DNA from: Pseudomonas sp. A34-9
GTDB taxonomy: Bacteria > Pseudomonadota > Gammaproteobacteria > Pseudomonadales > Pseudomonadaceae
Direction: 5' to 3'
Assembly: GCF_029543085.1 (NCBI RefSeq)
Contig: NZ_CP119967.1
Location: 3,126,501 to 3,190,500, forward strand
DNA length: 64,000 bases
Shown: positions 32,786-42,468 of the stretch, piece by piece
Numbering within the stretch: position 1 is the first letter of the stretch
How the letters are laid out: each line of letters opens with the position of its first letter
Notes under the pieces: model-generated
Told to the model about the DNA's origin: nothing
The model's input: the letters and a program-made list of their open reading frames with translations, nothing else
The model's database searches: none
Made by a program: the position numbers and the translations under genes

Positions 32786-34087
32786 TCAGGCTGAGGGCGC
32801 ATTGCGGTTTTTGGCTTCAATCCATTGAGCCATGTATTGGGTACTTTTGTGCGCGTGATGACGCAACATGCTGCCGATAAAATTTTGCGTTCTAAGTGCC
32901 TGTAAGTGTTGTTGGCAATAACGCAGTTTTTCAATAAGCAACGGCGCGTGTACAGCCCGTTGGTAACGCTCGCCGAGTAAGGTGTATCCGGCCTTCCGGG
33001 AGGCGAGCCAATTCGCCTCATCCTTATAAATCCGTACGGCACTGTTGGCGATATCGGTCGCGCTGCGCATAACCGCACCTGGCCAGGCTTGATCGCCGTG
33101 CATGCCTTCAGCGCCTGTCGGTGTAGTGACGCTGGGTGTGCCGCACAGCATGGCGTCGACCAGTTTGCCCTTGATGCCGGCACCAAAGCGCAATGGCGCC
33201 AGACACACGCGCGCAGCCGACATGACCTGCAGCGCATCCTCCGCCCAGTTCATCACATGAAAACCTTGCGCAGCATTGTGCAGGGCCGTGGCTTTGGGCG
33301 GCGTGTAGGCGCCATAGATGTGCAGTTGCGCTTGCGGCAGTTGCTGGCGGATCAACGGCCAGATTGTCGATTTCATCCAAAGCACCGCGTCCCAGTTGGG
33401 CGCATGCCGGAAGTTGCCGATACTGAGAAAATGCACCCGTTCGGCGAATCCCCGAGGAGGGGCGCTCGGCAGGTCAATCATCAGCGGGCACCAATGCAGC
33501 AACTGGCGCGGCACGCCGAATTGTTCGATCAGCAGTTGAATTTCAACCTCGCTGATCATCAGGTTCAGGTCGCAACGAAACAGCGCCGCAATCTCCCGTT
33601 TGGCCAGATCGGTGCCGGCCATCAATTCAAATTCTTCGCGCAATGCCGGAGCAAACAGATCGCTGAAATCGTCCTGATCGCTGTTGACGTTCAGGCGCTC
33701 CTTGAGGCGCTGATGGCGAGCATGGCGCAGGCTTTGCAAGTCGGAGGTTTCCAGCACGCGAAGGGCGTCGGGGCAGTGTTTTTCCACGCGCCAGCCGAAC
33801 TGCTCTTCCATCATGAACTGGTCGAACAGCACGATATCCGGCGCCAGTTCCGTGAGGAAGGTATCGAAACTACTGTTGTTCAGCTCGATGGGCACTTCGC
33901 GAATGCCCAGTGCGGTCAGATCCGCCTTGTGCTCGCCTGGGCCGGCGGGGCTGCTGAAGGTGATGTCCCAGCCTTGCTCGAGGAACGCTTCCAGGATCTG
34001 CATGACATGCCCGCTGGCCGCGGAGGAGCGAGGCTCGGGCCAGACGTAACCGATGACCAGGACTTTGGTGGCGGGAGGCAGAGTCAT
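32786..34087 (-). CDS. GT4-family glycosyltransferase
   Basis: A 433-residue cytoplasmic protein with a GT-B fold. The N-terminal domain begins with KVLVIGYVWPEPRSSAASGHVMQI, and the donor-binding C-terminal domain has the GNFRHAPNWDAV opening and the E-X7-E-like region (CLAPLRFGAGIKGKLVDAMLCGTPSVTTPTGAEGM), typical of GT4 nucleotide-sugar enzymes. ATG 34087 is preferred to a longer start that adds 15 atypical residues. It lies between the metallopeptidase toxin and the PI-PLC genes. It could glycosylate a neighbour, but that is only inferred from position; a role in surface polysaccharide is the alternative. Confidence 0.87.
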   Translation of the reverse strand: MTLPPATKVLVIGYVWPEPRSSAASGHVMQILEAFLEQGWDITFSSPAGPGEHKADLTALGIREVPIELNNSSFDTFLTELAPDIVLFDQFMMEEQFGWRVEKHCPDALRVLETSDLQSLRHARHQRLKERLNVNSDQDDFSDLFAPALREEFELMAGTDLAKREIAALFRCDLNLMISEVEIQLLIEQFGVPRQLLHWCPLMIDLPSAPPRGFAERVHFLSIGNFRHAPNWDAVLWMKSTIWPLIRQQLPQAQLHIYGAYTPPKATALHNAAQGFHVMNWAEDALQVMSAARVCLAPLRFGAGIKGKLVDAMLCGTPSVTTPTGAEGMHGDQAWPGAVMRSATDIANSAVRIYKDEANWLASRKAGYTLLGERYQRAVHAPLLIEKLRYCQQHLQALRTQNFIGSMLRHHAHKSTQYMAQWIEAKNRNAPSA

Positions 34088-34214
34088 GAGGGTAATCCTT
34101 GGCAGCAGGCGCGTCGGCAAAAAAAGGCGCAATTAAACCACATCAGTGGTTGCATGCGCCCAGTCCGCACGATCGTCAAACTTGAATTCTCAGAGCATTG
34201 AAGATGCCTGATCT

Positions 34215-37200
34215 TTAGTTGGATGCCTTACCAACATTGATGGCCAAAGAACCGATGAATTGATCCATAGGGATGTTGCGTAGTGCATTCTCGATAGTGG
34301 CCATGTTTACGCCAAATCCAAAAGGGTCCGACTTGATTTGACTGATCAGGGCAACGGCCAGCTCATAGGAATCCGCATTGTATAAGGCCGGGTGGTCCTG
34401 AATCAGTTTTGGCAGACTGTCACGGATCGACTTGAATCTATCCAGGTGAGTAAATTTTTTCAGCTTCTTTGTTATATAAGGATTCACAAAAGCAGGGTCT
34501 GCCATCGCTGGATTGCGCGCGAGATCGATTAATGATGCCGCGTCAGATTCGACGTCATTGAGCCGTCTCCCGTAATACAGATCCAGAGTGCCCGGCGCTC
34601 CGTGGGAGATCTCATGGATCAGAACGTCGGCAATTCTGGACTCATCGTATTTAGACGTGCGGTACAAGTCATCCAGGTTCTCTGGAAAAATCTTGATGAA
34701 TCTCTTGATCGACTCGCGCAGCACGGTCTTGTTGTTTACTGCTGTTTTCCAAAGTTTGTAGGTGTACACGTCCAACGCTGCCAATGCATCGACATCTGCC
34801 TTTCTAAAAGAGCAGTTGGCAAGGCTGACGGAATTGAGATCCTTGCGCATTTCCCGCAGCCTGCCCACCACGTGTTGCAAGGCTTCATCGGAGTCGGTGC
34901 CAAAGACAGACTTGAGTACTTGCCGAAACTCGGGCGCCCATTCTGTATCGGACGATAAACGGATGGCGTTGTCGAGTTTGGTTTTTGCGACGGGTAGAGC
35001 TTTCTGAACGTAGCGATGGGTGAAGCTTTGCGGTTTCAGGCGCCTGAATAGTTTCGATAAGGAAAAATCGCCAAACAATCTGAAATTGTTAAGTTTTCGG
35101 CCCCAGGGGCCTCCCACTTTGTAGTGATGGGCGTACCAGACACCGTTGCGTTCAAAAGCTGCAATGTCCAATGCCGGTCCAGATGCATTGACCGCTTGCC
35201 AGGTACCCTGTTGCATATCTGTGAGACGGCCAGCGTCAAGCAGGGTGTAGGCGTTAGTCCCTCTGGTCATCCTTCTCAACTGAGCAGTGGCGGTTCTGAC
35301 TGCGCTCACGCCATGTTCACCCACAAACACGATGCCACGCCGGGCGAGGCGAAAGCCGTTGCGTGCCAGCGTCGGTAGCCCGTCCAGAGGGTTGGCCAGC
35401 GATAGCGCGGCGCGGGCGACGGCCTGGGCGACCTTCAATACTTTGAGGGTGGTCGAACCGGTCTTGGCGATGATGCTGGCAACCGAGGCGCCAAGACCGA
35501 TCAGCAGCCCGATAATCGATAGCCCGTCCAGCACGCAACCGCCGATGCCTTGGGAGACGCGATCGTTTTGCCCGGATCGAATGTCTTCAATGCATTGCTT
35601 GAAGGGGACGATGACGTTGATGGCCGCGGATTCAAATAGCTCCTTCGTGGTGCGCCATTCTTCCAGCCTCGTCGGAATATCCAGCGATGCGTACAGCTCC
35701 TTGCGACTGGCAACCGCATGGTTGACCAACAGAAAGTCGACGAGTTTTGCAAGCTCCGGGGAGAAAAACAGCGAAATCGGTCGAACCTCATCGGCATACA
35801 AGGACAGGTGCCATAATTTCTCCACCACTACACTGGAGGTGATGCCGCTGCGCGGTTCACTGCCTTCTTTGTAAGCCGCATAGTCTATCGGCCAGTGTTT
35901 TTCTTTGTTTTTCGGTTGGAAGTCGTATTTGCTGCCAACAAAGGAAAGAGTGGGACGAGCATGAAGAATGCCTGTGCGTTTCAGCATGCTCGCCAATTCC
36001 GGGCGCGCAATGCATAGCCCGCGCAAGCTGAACAATTCATAGGCGCGAACGTCGTTGCCATTCGTGCAACACAGAATAATCCCATAACGACCTATGGCTT
36101 CATCCCGGTCGAGCTGGGTTTCTTCTTTGGGATTGAGCCAGTTGACTTCTTTACGAACCGTGTAAAGCGTCATGTTGCCATTGGTCAGGGCGTAACGATC
36201 CGCTTCGGGCATGTTGGAAATCGCCATTTTTATAATTGACGACAAACTTTCCTGCATGCCTTTGTAATACTCAGCAAAGGCCTGATCAAACAGAACGGCG
36301 GCCGACGGCAATTCCGAGAGTCGCGCAAACGCGTTCTCGGGTGGATTGAAATCGCTTTTTGTCTTGAACTTGTCTGTCAGTTCGCCGTTTTCGATCAAGT
36401 CCCCGGAAAGGTATAAATCCAGAACCGAGAGGCGCATTCGTAGCAGGCTGTTTAATGCATAGTCATTGTTGTCGGTGCTGGACATAAGGAAATCATAAAA
36501 TTCACTCAGAATACCCAACGGATGCGCGACTTTGAGCGCTTCCAGCCAGCTGCGCTCTTTGAAACTGTCCCGGTACAGGATCTGAAAACTTTTTTGCTCG
36601 ATATAGCGACCGTCGGGCAGCACTTTCCTTAATGCCTGCAGGGCGATTTTTTCTCGGTCAGGCGGGGGCGTTGACAATCCGGATTCGGATTGATGGAGAG
36701 CCACCATGTACTCGTTGAAATAAGTGGCCGCTTTGAGCACGATAGCTTTGCTGTAGGTGCGGTCAGCCCGGTAAGCAATGATGTGATTGAGCACGGCCCA
36801 ATTGATGACCGGAATGATTCCTGTCGCTTCATGCAACTCGCTTTGCTCGGGCGAGACCGGTGCCAGTTCGGAAAACGCCCTGATCTGGGCGAATGTCATC
36901 GAACGTGATACGCCCGGCGACGTGTGTTCGATCATCGCCACCGCCTGGGCGATCGCCACCCAGCCCGGTTTTCCCAGTGTCAGGTCAGCCGGGATGTCAG
37001 GTACCAGCAGCTCAGGCGCAGCCCCGGCCAGCAGCATGTGGGCTAACAGGGGCGCGTTGTTCGGCTCGCTCAGGCCCTTGGTTATCAGATGCTGCTCGAA
37101 ATCTTCGCGCACTTGCGCGGCGTTGCGTGTCGCGTTGCCGGGTTGGTAGACCTCATAGCCGGCGAGGGGGGGCTGATGGGGTTGCGCCAGCCTGTCGATG

Positions 37201-38114
37201 ATCAGCGCAGCGACCAGAAACTCTCTTAGTTGTCGCTCGGACACTTTCGCAGCGTCGCTCAGATGCCAGCCCAGACGCTCATGGAGTGTTTTACCCAGGG
37301 TGTTGGCAACTTCCTTTTTCAAAAGGCTTTCTATGAGCTGATCCGCACTGGCCCGTTTGTCGGCGTCCGAAATTAATGTGAAATTGTCGTAAGAGAGCTT
37401 TTGCAGGAGGCTGATCTTGCCCTCGGTTATTTCCTCGATGGCTTGCCTGATGATTTCTCGATCAGGGGCCGACAGATGAAATGGCGAGTCAATGCCTGCC
37501 GACAACAACTCTTGAAAGTCGCCCAGTGCCGGTGCATCCGGCAACTCAAACTCAAGATAGGCAATAAGGTTCCTGGCCTCGCCAATGGTACAAGGCGGGG
37601 AGAGGCCCTCAAACGCCAGCCATTGCTCGACGCTGACGGTTTCTCCGGTATAGACATAACCACCGGTCTGGCTGGCAAATTCCGTGAGCATGGCCATCTC
37701 CTCGGCAAGTACTCCGCTGTCATCGGAGTCGATGGGGATGGGGAAGCGGTAACTATCAAAGAGAGTGAACAGATTGCCCTTGTCATCAACACCCACTGGA
37801 ATGCCGGTCGAGTAAGAGTAACGTTTACGCAATAAGGCAAACGCTTCAGTTTCGGTCATTTTCTGCAATGCTTCACGTGCAGGGTCATAGGCATCATCAA
37901 AGCTGCTGTTGATAACTCGGGGAATGAACAGGCTTTGCAGATCGAAAGTTGCAGTCGGTGGAAATGTTGCAGTGAGAACGAATCCGTCGCCCGCTGCCGT
38001 GGCAATGCCGCTGTCAATGGCGTCCCTGATGGACTGGATAATAGCCTGCCGCTCCTGTTTGTCAGGAGTCGAACGGTCGATAAAGGAAGCGCTTTCGGGA
38101 GAGGCGGGTGTCAT
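34215..38114 (-). CDS. 1299-residue toxin-like protein with aspzincin-type metallopeptidase domain
   Basis: The C-terminal domain carries the zinc-protease motif HEISH (H1167, E1168, H1171) followed by GTLDLYYG (D1178), matching the HExxH plus GTxDxxYG signature of aspzincins (M35 deuterolysin, lysine-specific metalloendopeptidase), in which the Asp is the third zinc ligand. A hydrophobic pair of helices lies near residues 855-885 (GGCVLDGLSIIGLLIGLGASVASIIA). The long N-terminal part has no domain I recognise beyond a likeness to membrane-targeting parts of large Pseudomonas toxins. There is no signal peptide. ATG 38114 has AGGA 8 bases upstream. No immunity gene is evident nearby; the target is unknown. 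Confidence 0.8.
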   Translation of the reverse strand: MTPASPESASFIDRSTPDKQERQAIIQSIRDAIDSGIATAAGDGFVLTATFPPTATFDLQSLFIPRVINSSFDDAYDPAREALQKMTETEAFALLRKRYSYSTGIPVGVDDKGNLFTLFDSYRFPIPIDSDDSGVLAEEMAMLTEFASQTGGYVYTGETVSVEQWLAFEGLSPPCTIGEARNLIAYLEFELPDAPALGDFQELLSAGIDSPFHLSAPDREIIRQAIEEITEGKISLLQKLSYDNFTLISDADKRASADQLIESLLKKEVANTLGKTLHERLGWHLSDAAKVSERQLREFLVAALIIDRLAQPHQPPLAGYEVYQPGNATRNAAQVREDFEQHLITKGLSEPNNAPLLAHMLLAGAAPELLVPDIPADLTLGKPGWVAIAQAVAMIEHTSPGVSRSMTFAQIRAFSELAPVSPEQSELHEATGIIPVINWAVLNHIIAYRADRTYSKAIVLKAATYFNEYMVALHQSESGLSTPPPDREKIALQALRKVLPDGRYIEQKSFQILYRDSFKERSWLEALKVAHPLGILSEFYDFLMSSTDNNDYALNSLLRMRLSVLDLYLSGDLIENGELTDKFKTKSDFNPPENAFARLSELPSAAVLFDQAFAEYYKGMQESLSSIIKMAISNMPEADRYALTNGNMTLYTVRKEVNWLNPKEETQLDRDEAIGRYGIILCCTNGNDVRAYELFSLRGLCIARPELASMLKRTGILHARPTLSFVGSKYDFQPKNKEKHWPIDYAAYKEGSEPRSGITSSVVVEKLWHLSLYADEVRPISLFFSPELAKLVDFLLVNHAVASRKELYASLDIPTRLEEWRTTKELFESAAINVIVPFKQCIEDIRSGQNDRVSQGIGGCVLDGLSIIGLLIGLGASVASIIAKTGSTTLKVLKVAQAVARAALSLANPLDGLPTLARNGFRLARRGIVFVGEHGVSAVRTATAQLRRMTRGTNAYTLLDAGRLTDMQQGTWQAVNASGPALDIAAFERNGVWYAHHYKVGGPWGRKLNNFRLFGDFSLSKLFRRLKPQSFTHRYVQKALPVAKTKLDNAIRLSSDTEWAPEFRQVLKSVFGTDSDEALQHVVGRLREMRKDLNSVSLANCSFRKADVDALAALDVYTYKLWKTAVNNKTVLRESIKRFIKIFPENLDDLYRTSKYDESRIADVLIHEISHGAPGTLDLYYGRRLNDVESDAASLIDLARNPAMADPAFVNPYITKKLKKFTHLDRFKSIRDSLPKLIQDHPALYNADSYELAVALISQIKSDPFGFGVNMATIENALRNIPMDQFIGSLAINVGKASN

Positions 38115-38342
38115 GGGTTATATCCTGAGTTATAAGTTGGCTCCTTAGTCGAAGTGTGGGAATACAAGTTTCCACGCGTAAACTAATGAGTTGGCTCAGG
38201 ATAATTGGCGATATGTGCGTTTTAGTAGTTTTGGTTCATTGCGAATTGTTGGGTGATATAACCAGGTGCGTCAAACACAGTTAAGAGCCCGGCGGATATT
38301 CTCACGACGCAGGCTCTCAGGAGGTACTCAAGTTATTGTGTG

Positions 38343-38705
38343 TTACGGCAACAAAATCGATTTCACCTTGTCGCGTAATTGATCTATCGAAAAAGGTTTG
38401 CCAATGCAATGCATGTCCGCCGGTACCTCGATACTCTCGGCGTAGCCGCTGGCAAACAGGATTGGCAGGGCGGGACGCAGCTTGCGCGCTTCGGTGGCCA
38501 GTTCACGACCATCCATACCTGGCAATCCCATATCGGTCATCATCAGATCAATGCGCTTGGTCTTATCCTTGAGTTCCTTCAGCGCGCTTTCGCCGTGATC
38601 AGCCTCCAGCACCGTGTATTCCAGTTCCTCCAGCACGTCGACAATCAACATGCGCACGATGTCATCATCTTCTACGACAAGGATGGTGGAGGATGGGGTG
38701 GACAT
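38343..38705 (-). CDS. Stand-alone response regulator (receiver domain)
   Basis: A 120-residue single-domain receiver with the acidic pair EDDD near residue 13, the phospho-acceptor Asp in MMTDMGLPGMDG, the conserved Ser/Thr position in LFASGYAES and the Lys in IGKPF. It has no output domain and so should act by protein-protein contact or as a phosphate sink. It is divergent from the hybrid kinase gene cluster with a 265-base shared region. A small open frame at 38769 in that region is not supported. The intergenic stretch to the left (38115-38342) holds no gene. Confidence 0.92.
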   Translation of the reverse strand: MSTPSSTILVVEDDDIVRMLIVDVLEELEYTVLEADHGESALKELKDKTKRIDLMMTDMGLPGMDGRELATEARKLRPALPILFASGYAESIEVPADMHCIGKPFSIDQLRDKVKSILLP

Positions 38706-38970
38706 AATGGGGACTCTCAAAAAATGGAAAATGTTGGTGTCGGCCGATCAGTATTGCCGGACTTATGCATGAGTAAGTGGCGCATGGCTACAAGTTCCCG
38801 GCTCGCTGCAAAAAAGAATCGGCGCGATCAGGCTTGCAAGGATAACTGTTGGCTTCACCCGAGGTGCAGGTAAAAGCAGGAAATTGCAGCCAAAGCTGCG
38901 AGAAAAATGGATCCACGACGCCGTTTTGGGGCAAACTCCCTGTTTTTCAACAGTTCGACAAGGCTGCCCC

Positions 38971-41900
38971 ATGTCCTCTCCGTCTTCGGTTGATGAGCAA
39001 CGGTTTCGCAAACTTCTGAGTCGCAACATCAGCCTGCCGCTGGGTGTTGGTGTGCTCAGTGCCGTGTTCTTCGTGTCGCTGATCACCTATCTGCTGTCGG
39101 TCATCCAGTGGGTTGAACACACCGACCGGGTGATCAATAACGCCAACGAAGCGGTGAAGCTCACCGTGGACCTGGAAACCGGCATGCGCGGGTTTCTGCT
39201 CAGTGGCGATGAACATTTCCTCGATCCGTACGAAACGGCCAAGCCACGCATCGCCGTGGCACTCAACACCTTGCTCGAACTGACCGCCGACAACCCGGTG
39301 CAGACTGATCGTTTGCGTCGTCTGCAGGCATTGCAGACCGAATGGGCGACCTATGCGCAGTCGATGATCGATCTGCAACGCTCCAGCGGCGACTATAAAG
39401 GGGCGGTCAAGGCCGGCCGGGGCAAGCGCCTGACGGACGAAATTCGCAAACAGTTCGAAGACGTGATCGACATGGAGCAGCAGTTGCGCACCACGCGCAA
39501 CGAAGAAGTGCGCCGCACCACGATCTGGAGCATCACCCTTTATCTGTTGTTTGTCGCCGCGATCAGCGCATTGCTGGCGTACATTGGCCGTCGTGACCTG
39601 GTCAATCTGTCCGACAGCTATGGCGCTACGTTAGCGGCGCAAGAAGCCAGCGCCAGGCGTCTGGAGCAGCAAGCCTGGCTGCGCAACGGGCAAACCGAAC
39701 TGGCAGAGCAGGTGCTCGGGCAACTGACGCTCAACCTGTTGGGGCGCAATATTCTGCAGTTCTGCGCGCAATACCTCGGCACGGCGGTGGCGGCGTTGTA
39801 TGTGCGCGAAGAGCACGGCGGCCTCAAGCGTGTGGCCACGTATGGTTTCTCCCGCGAGCAGGAAGAGCAGGAACAGTCGATATACAGCGGTGAGGGCATC
39901 GTCGGTCAGGTCGCTGAACAGGCGCGGTTGATTCGTCTCGATTCGGTGCCGTCGGATTACTTCAAGGTCAGCTCCGGTCTCGGCGAAGGCCTGCCGCACA
40001 GCGTGCTGGTGGTGCCGACCAGCGATGATGACCGGGTCAACGGCGTGATCGAACTGGGTTTCCTGCGCCCGCTCAATGATCGCGATATCGAATTGCTGGA
40101 GCTGATTGCCAGCAATATCGGCACCTCCATCGAAGCCGCGCGCTACCGCCAGCGCCTCCAGGAAGTGCTGGCCGAAACCCAGCAGCTCAACGAAGAGCTG
40201 CAGGTGCAGCAGGAAGAGTTGAAAACCGCCAACGAAGAGCTGGAAGAGCAGTCGCGGATTCTCAAGGAATCCCAGGCGCATCTGGAAACCCAGCAGGTCG
40301 AACTGGAGCAGACCAACGAGCAACTCGCCGAGCAGGCGCAGACTCTGGCCGAGCAACGCGACGCCATGGACCTGAAGAACACCGAACTGAACCAGGCTCA
40401 GGTACAACTCGAAGAACGCGCCGAAGAGCTGCAGCGTTCGAGCAAGTACAAGTCCGAATTCCTTGCCAACATGTCCCACGAACTGCGGACACCGCTGAAC
40501 AGTTCGCTGATTCTGGCCAAGTTGCTGGCAGAGAACCCGCAGGACAACCTCAGCGCCGAACAGGTCAAGTTTGCCGAGTCGATCTATTCCGCTGGCAATG
40601 ATCTGCTCAACCTGATCAACGACATTCTGGATATCTCCAAGGTCGAGGCGGGCAAGCTTGAAGTCATCCCTGAGAACACCAGTGTCGCGCGTCTGGCCGA
40701 AGGCCTGCGCAATGTGTTCGAGCCGTTGGCGGCAGACAAACAGCTGACCTTCAGTGTCGATTTGCAACCCGGCACGCCGGCCATGCTGTTCACCGACCGT
40801 CAGCGTCTGGAGCAGGTGATCAAGAACCTGCTGTCCAACGCCGTGAAGTTCACCGAGAAGGGCACCGTCAGTCTGACGATCGCTGGCCAGCCGGATGATC
40901 GGATTGCGTTTATCGTGCGCGATTCGGGTATCGGCATTGCCGCCGATCAGCAGGAAAGCATTTTCGAAGCGTTCCGCCAGGCCGACGGCACCACCAACCG
41001 CAAATACGGCGGCACCGGTCTGGGCCTGTCGATTTCGCGAGATCTGGCGACCTTGCTCGGCGGTTCGATCAGCGTCAGCAGCACGCCGGGGCAGGGCAGT
41101 GTGTTCACGCTGGTGCTACCGCAGCAGTACGACGAATCCAGTGAAGTCTCGTCCGCGCCGTTGACCTTCACCCCACCGACTCAGTCCGTAACACCGAGTA
41201 TCGTGCCCGCCGTTGCGGTTTCGCCGTTGGCGCCGGTGCACATTCCGCGCTTCGCCGATGACCGCGACAAGGCACCGTTCGCCACGCGCTGCATTCTGGT
41301 GGTGGAAGACGAGCCGAACTTTGCGCACATCCTCTACGACCTGGCGCATGAGCTTGGCTATCAGTGCCTGGTGGCCCATGGCGCAGACGAGGGGTATGAC
41401 TTGGCGAAAGAGTTTGTGCCGGATGCCATCCTGTTGGATATGCGCCTGCCGGATCACTCTGGCCTGACCGTGCTGCAACGTCTGAAAGAACACGCCGAAA
41501 CCCGCCACATCCCGGTGCATGTGATCTCCGTGGAAGACCGTGTCGAAGCGGCCATGCACATGGGCGCGATCGGTTATGCGGTCAAACCGACCACCCGCGA
41601 AGAACTCAAGGATGTGTTCGCCCGTCTCGAAGCCAAGCTGACGCAAAAGGTCAAACGCGTGCTGTTGGTTGAAGATGATGATCTACAGCGCGAAAGCATT
41701 GCCCGGCTGATCGGCGACGAAGACATCGAAATTACCGCCGTCGGCCTTGCGCAGGACGCTCTGGAGCTGTTGCGCACAACGATTTATGACTGCATGGTCA
41801 TCGACCTGAAATTGCCGGACATGCTCGGCAATGATCTGCTCAAGCGCATGTCCACCGAGGATATTTGCTCGTTCCCGCCGGTCATTGTCTACACCGGGCG

Positions 41901-42468
41901 CAACCTGACCCGCGATGAAGAAGCCGAACTGCGCAAGTATTCGCGCTCGATCATCATCAAGGGCGCACGCTCGCCTGAGCGCTTGCTGGATGAGGTCACA
42001 CTCTTTCTGCACAAAGTCGAATCGCAGTTGTCCCATGAACGGCAGAAGATGCTCAAGACCGCGCGCAGCCGCGACAAGGTCTTCGAGGGTCGCAAGGTGC
42101 TGCTGGTGGACGACGATGTGCGCAACATTTTCGCCCTCACCAGCGCCCTGGAGACCAAAGGTGCAGTCGTGGTGATCGGCCGTAACGGTCGTGAGGCGAT
42201 TGAAAGACTCAATGAAGTCGAGGACATCGATCTGGTGTTGATGGACGTGATGATGCCGGAAATGGACGGTTTCGAAGCCACCATTGAAATCCGCAAGGAT
42301 CCGCGCTGGCGCAAGCTGCCGATCATCGCGGTGACGGCCAAGGCCATGAAGGACGATCAGGAGCGCTGCCTGCAGGCGGGCGCCAATGATTACCTGGCCA
42401 AGCCCATCGACCTGGATCGCCTGTTCTCGCTGATTCGCGTGTGGTTACCGAAGATGGAACGCATTTAG
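38971..42468 (+). CDS. CHASE3/GAF hybrid histidine kinase with three receivers
   Basis: An 1165-residue membrane hybrid kinase. Helices at about residues 24-46 and 190-212 flank a CHASE3 sensor domain (motif TGMRGFLLSGDEHFLDPY). A GAF domain follows (about 250-395), then a coiled coil rich in Glu/Gln (405-495), HisKA with H503 in NMSHELRTPLNSS, a HATPase domain (DSGIGI, GTGLGLSI) and three receivers: about 775-890 (LLDMRLPDH), 897-1010 (VIDLKLPDM) and 1043-1160 (LMDVMMPEMDG). The three receivers suggest a phosphorelay or integration point. It overlaps the cheR gene by one base (TAGTG), so the two are coupled. Confidence 0.95.
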   Translation: MSSPSSVDEQRFRKLLSRNISLPLGVGVLSAVFFVSLITYLLSVIQWVEHTDRVINNANEAVKLTVDLETGMRGFLLSGDEHFLDPYETAKPRIAVALNTLLELTADNPVQTDRLRRLQALQTEWATYAQSMIDLQRSSGDYKGAVKAGRGKRLTDEIRKQFEDVIDMEQQLRTTRNEEVRRTTIWSITLYLLFVAAISALLAYIGRRDLVNLSDSYGATLAAQEASARRLEQQAWLRNGQTELAEQVLGQLTLNLLGRNILQFCAQYLGTAVAALYVREEHGGLKRVATYGFSREQEEQEQSIYSGEGIVGQVAEQARLIRLDSVPSDYFKVSSGLGEGLPHSVLVVPTSDDDRVNGVIELGFLRPLNDRDIELLELIASNIGTSIEAARYRQRLQEVLAETQQLNEELQVQQEELKTANEELEEQSRILKESQAHLETQQVELEQTNEQLAEQAQTLAEQRDAMDLKNTELNQAQVQLEERAEELQRSSKYKSEFLANMSHELRTPLNSSLILAKLLAENPQDNLSAEQVKFAESIYSAGNDLLNLINDILDISKVEAGKLEVIPENTSVARLAEGLRNVFEPLAADKQLTFSVDLQPGTPAMLFTDRQRLEQVIKNLLSNAVKFTEKGTVSLTIAGQPDDRIAFIVRDSGIGIAADQQESIFEAFRQADGTTNRKYGGTGLGLSISRDLATLLGGSISVSSTPGQGSVFTLVLPQQYDESSEVSSAPLTFTPPTQSVTPSIVPAVAVSPLAPVHIPRFADDRDKAPFATRCILVVEDEPNFAHILYDLAHELGYQCLVAHGADEGYDLAKEFVPDAILLDMRLPDHSGLTVLQRLKEHAETRHIPVHVISVEDRVEAAMHMGAIGYAVKPTTREELKDVFARLEAKLTQKVKRVLLVEDDDLQRESIARLIGDEDIEITAVGLAQDALELLRTTIYDCMVIDLKLPDMLGNDLLKRMSTEDICSFPPVIVYTGRNLTRDEEAELRKYSRSIIIKGARSPERLLDEVTLFLHKVESQLSHERQKMLKTARSRDKVFEGRKVLLVDDDVRNIFALTSALETKGAVVVIGRNGREAIERLNEVEDIDLVLMDVMMPEMDGFEATIEIRKDPRWRKLPIIAVTAKAMKDDQERCLQAGANDYLAKPIDLDRLFSLIRVWLPKMERI

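Noticed and set aside
38769..38873. A 34-codon open frame between the response regulator and the hybrid kinase
   Set aside because: Lys/Arg-rich, no ribosome-binding site and no independent support.
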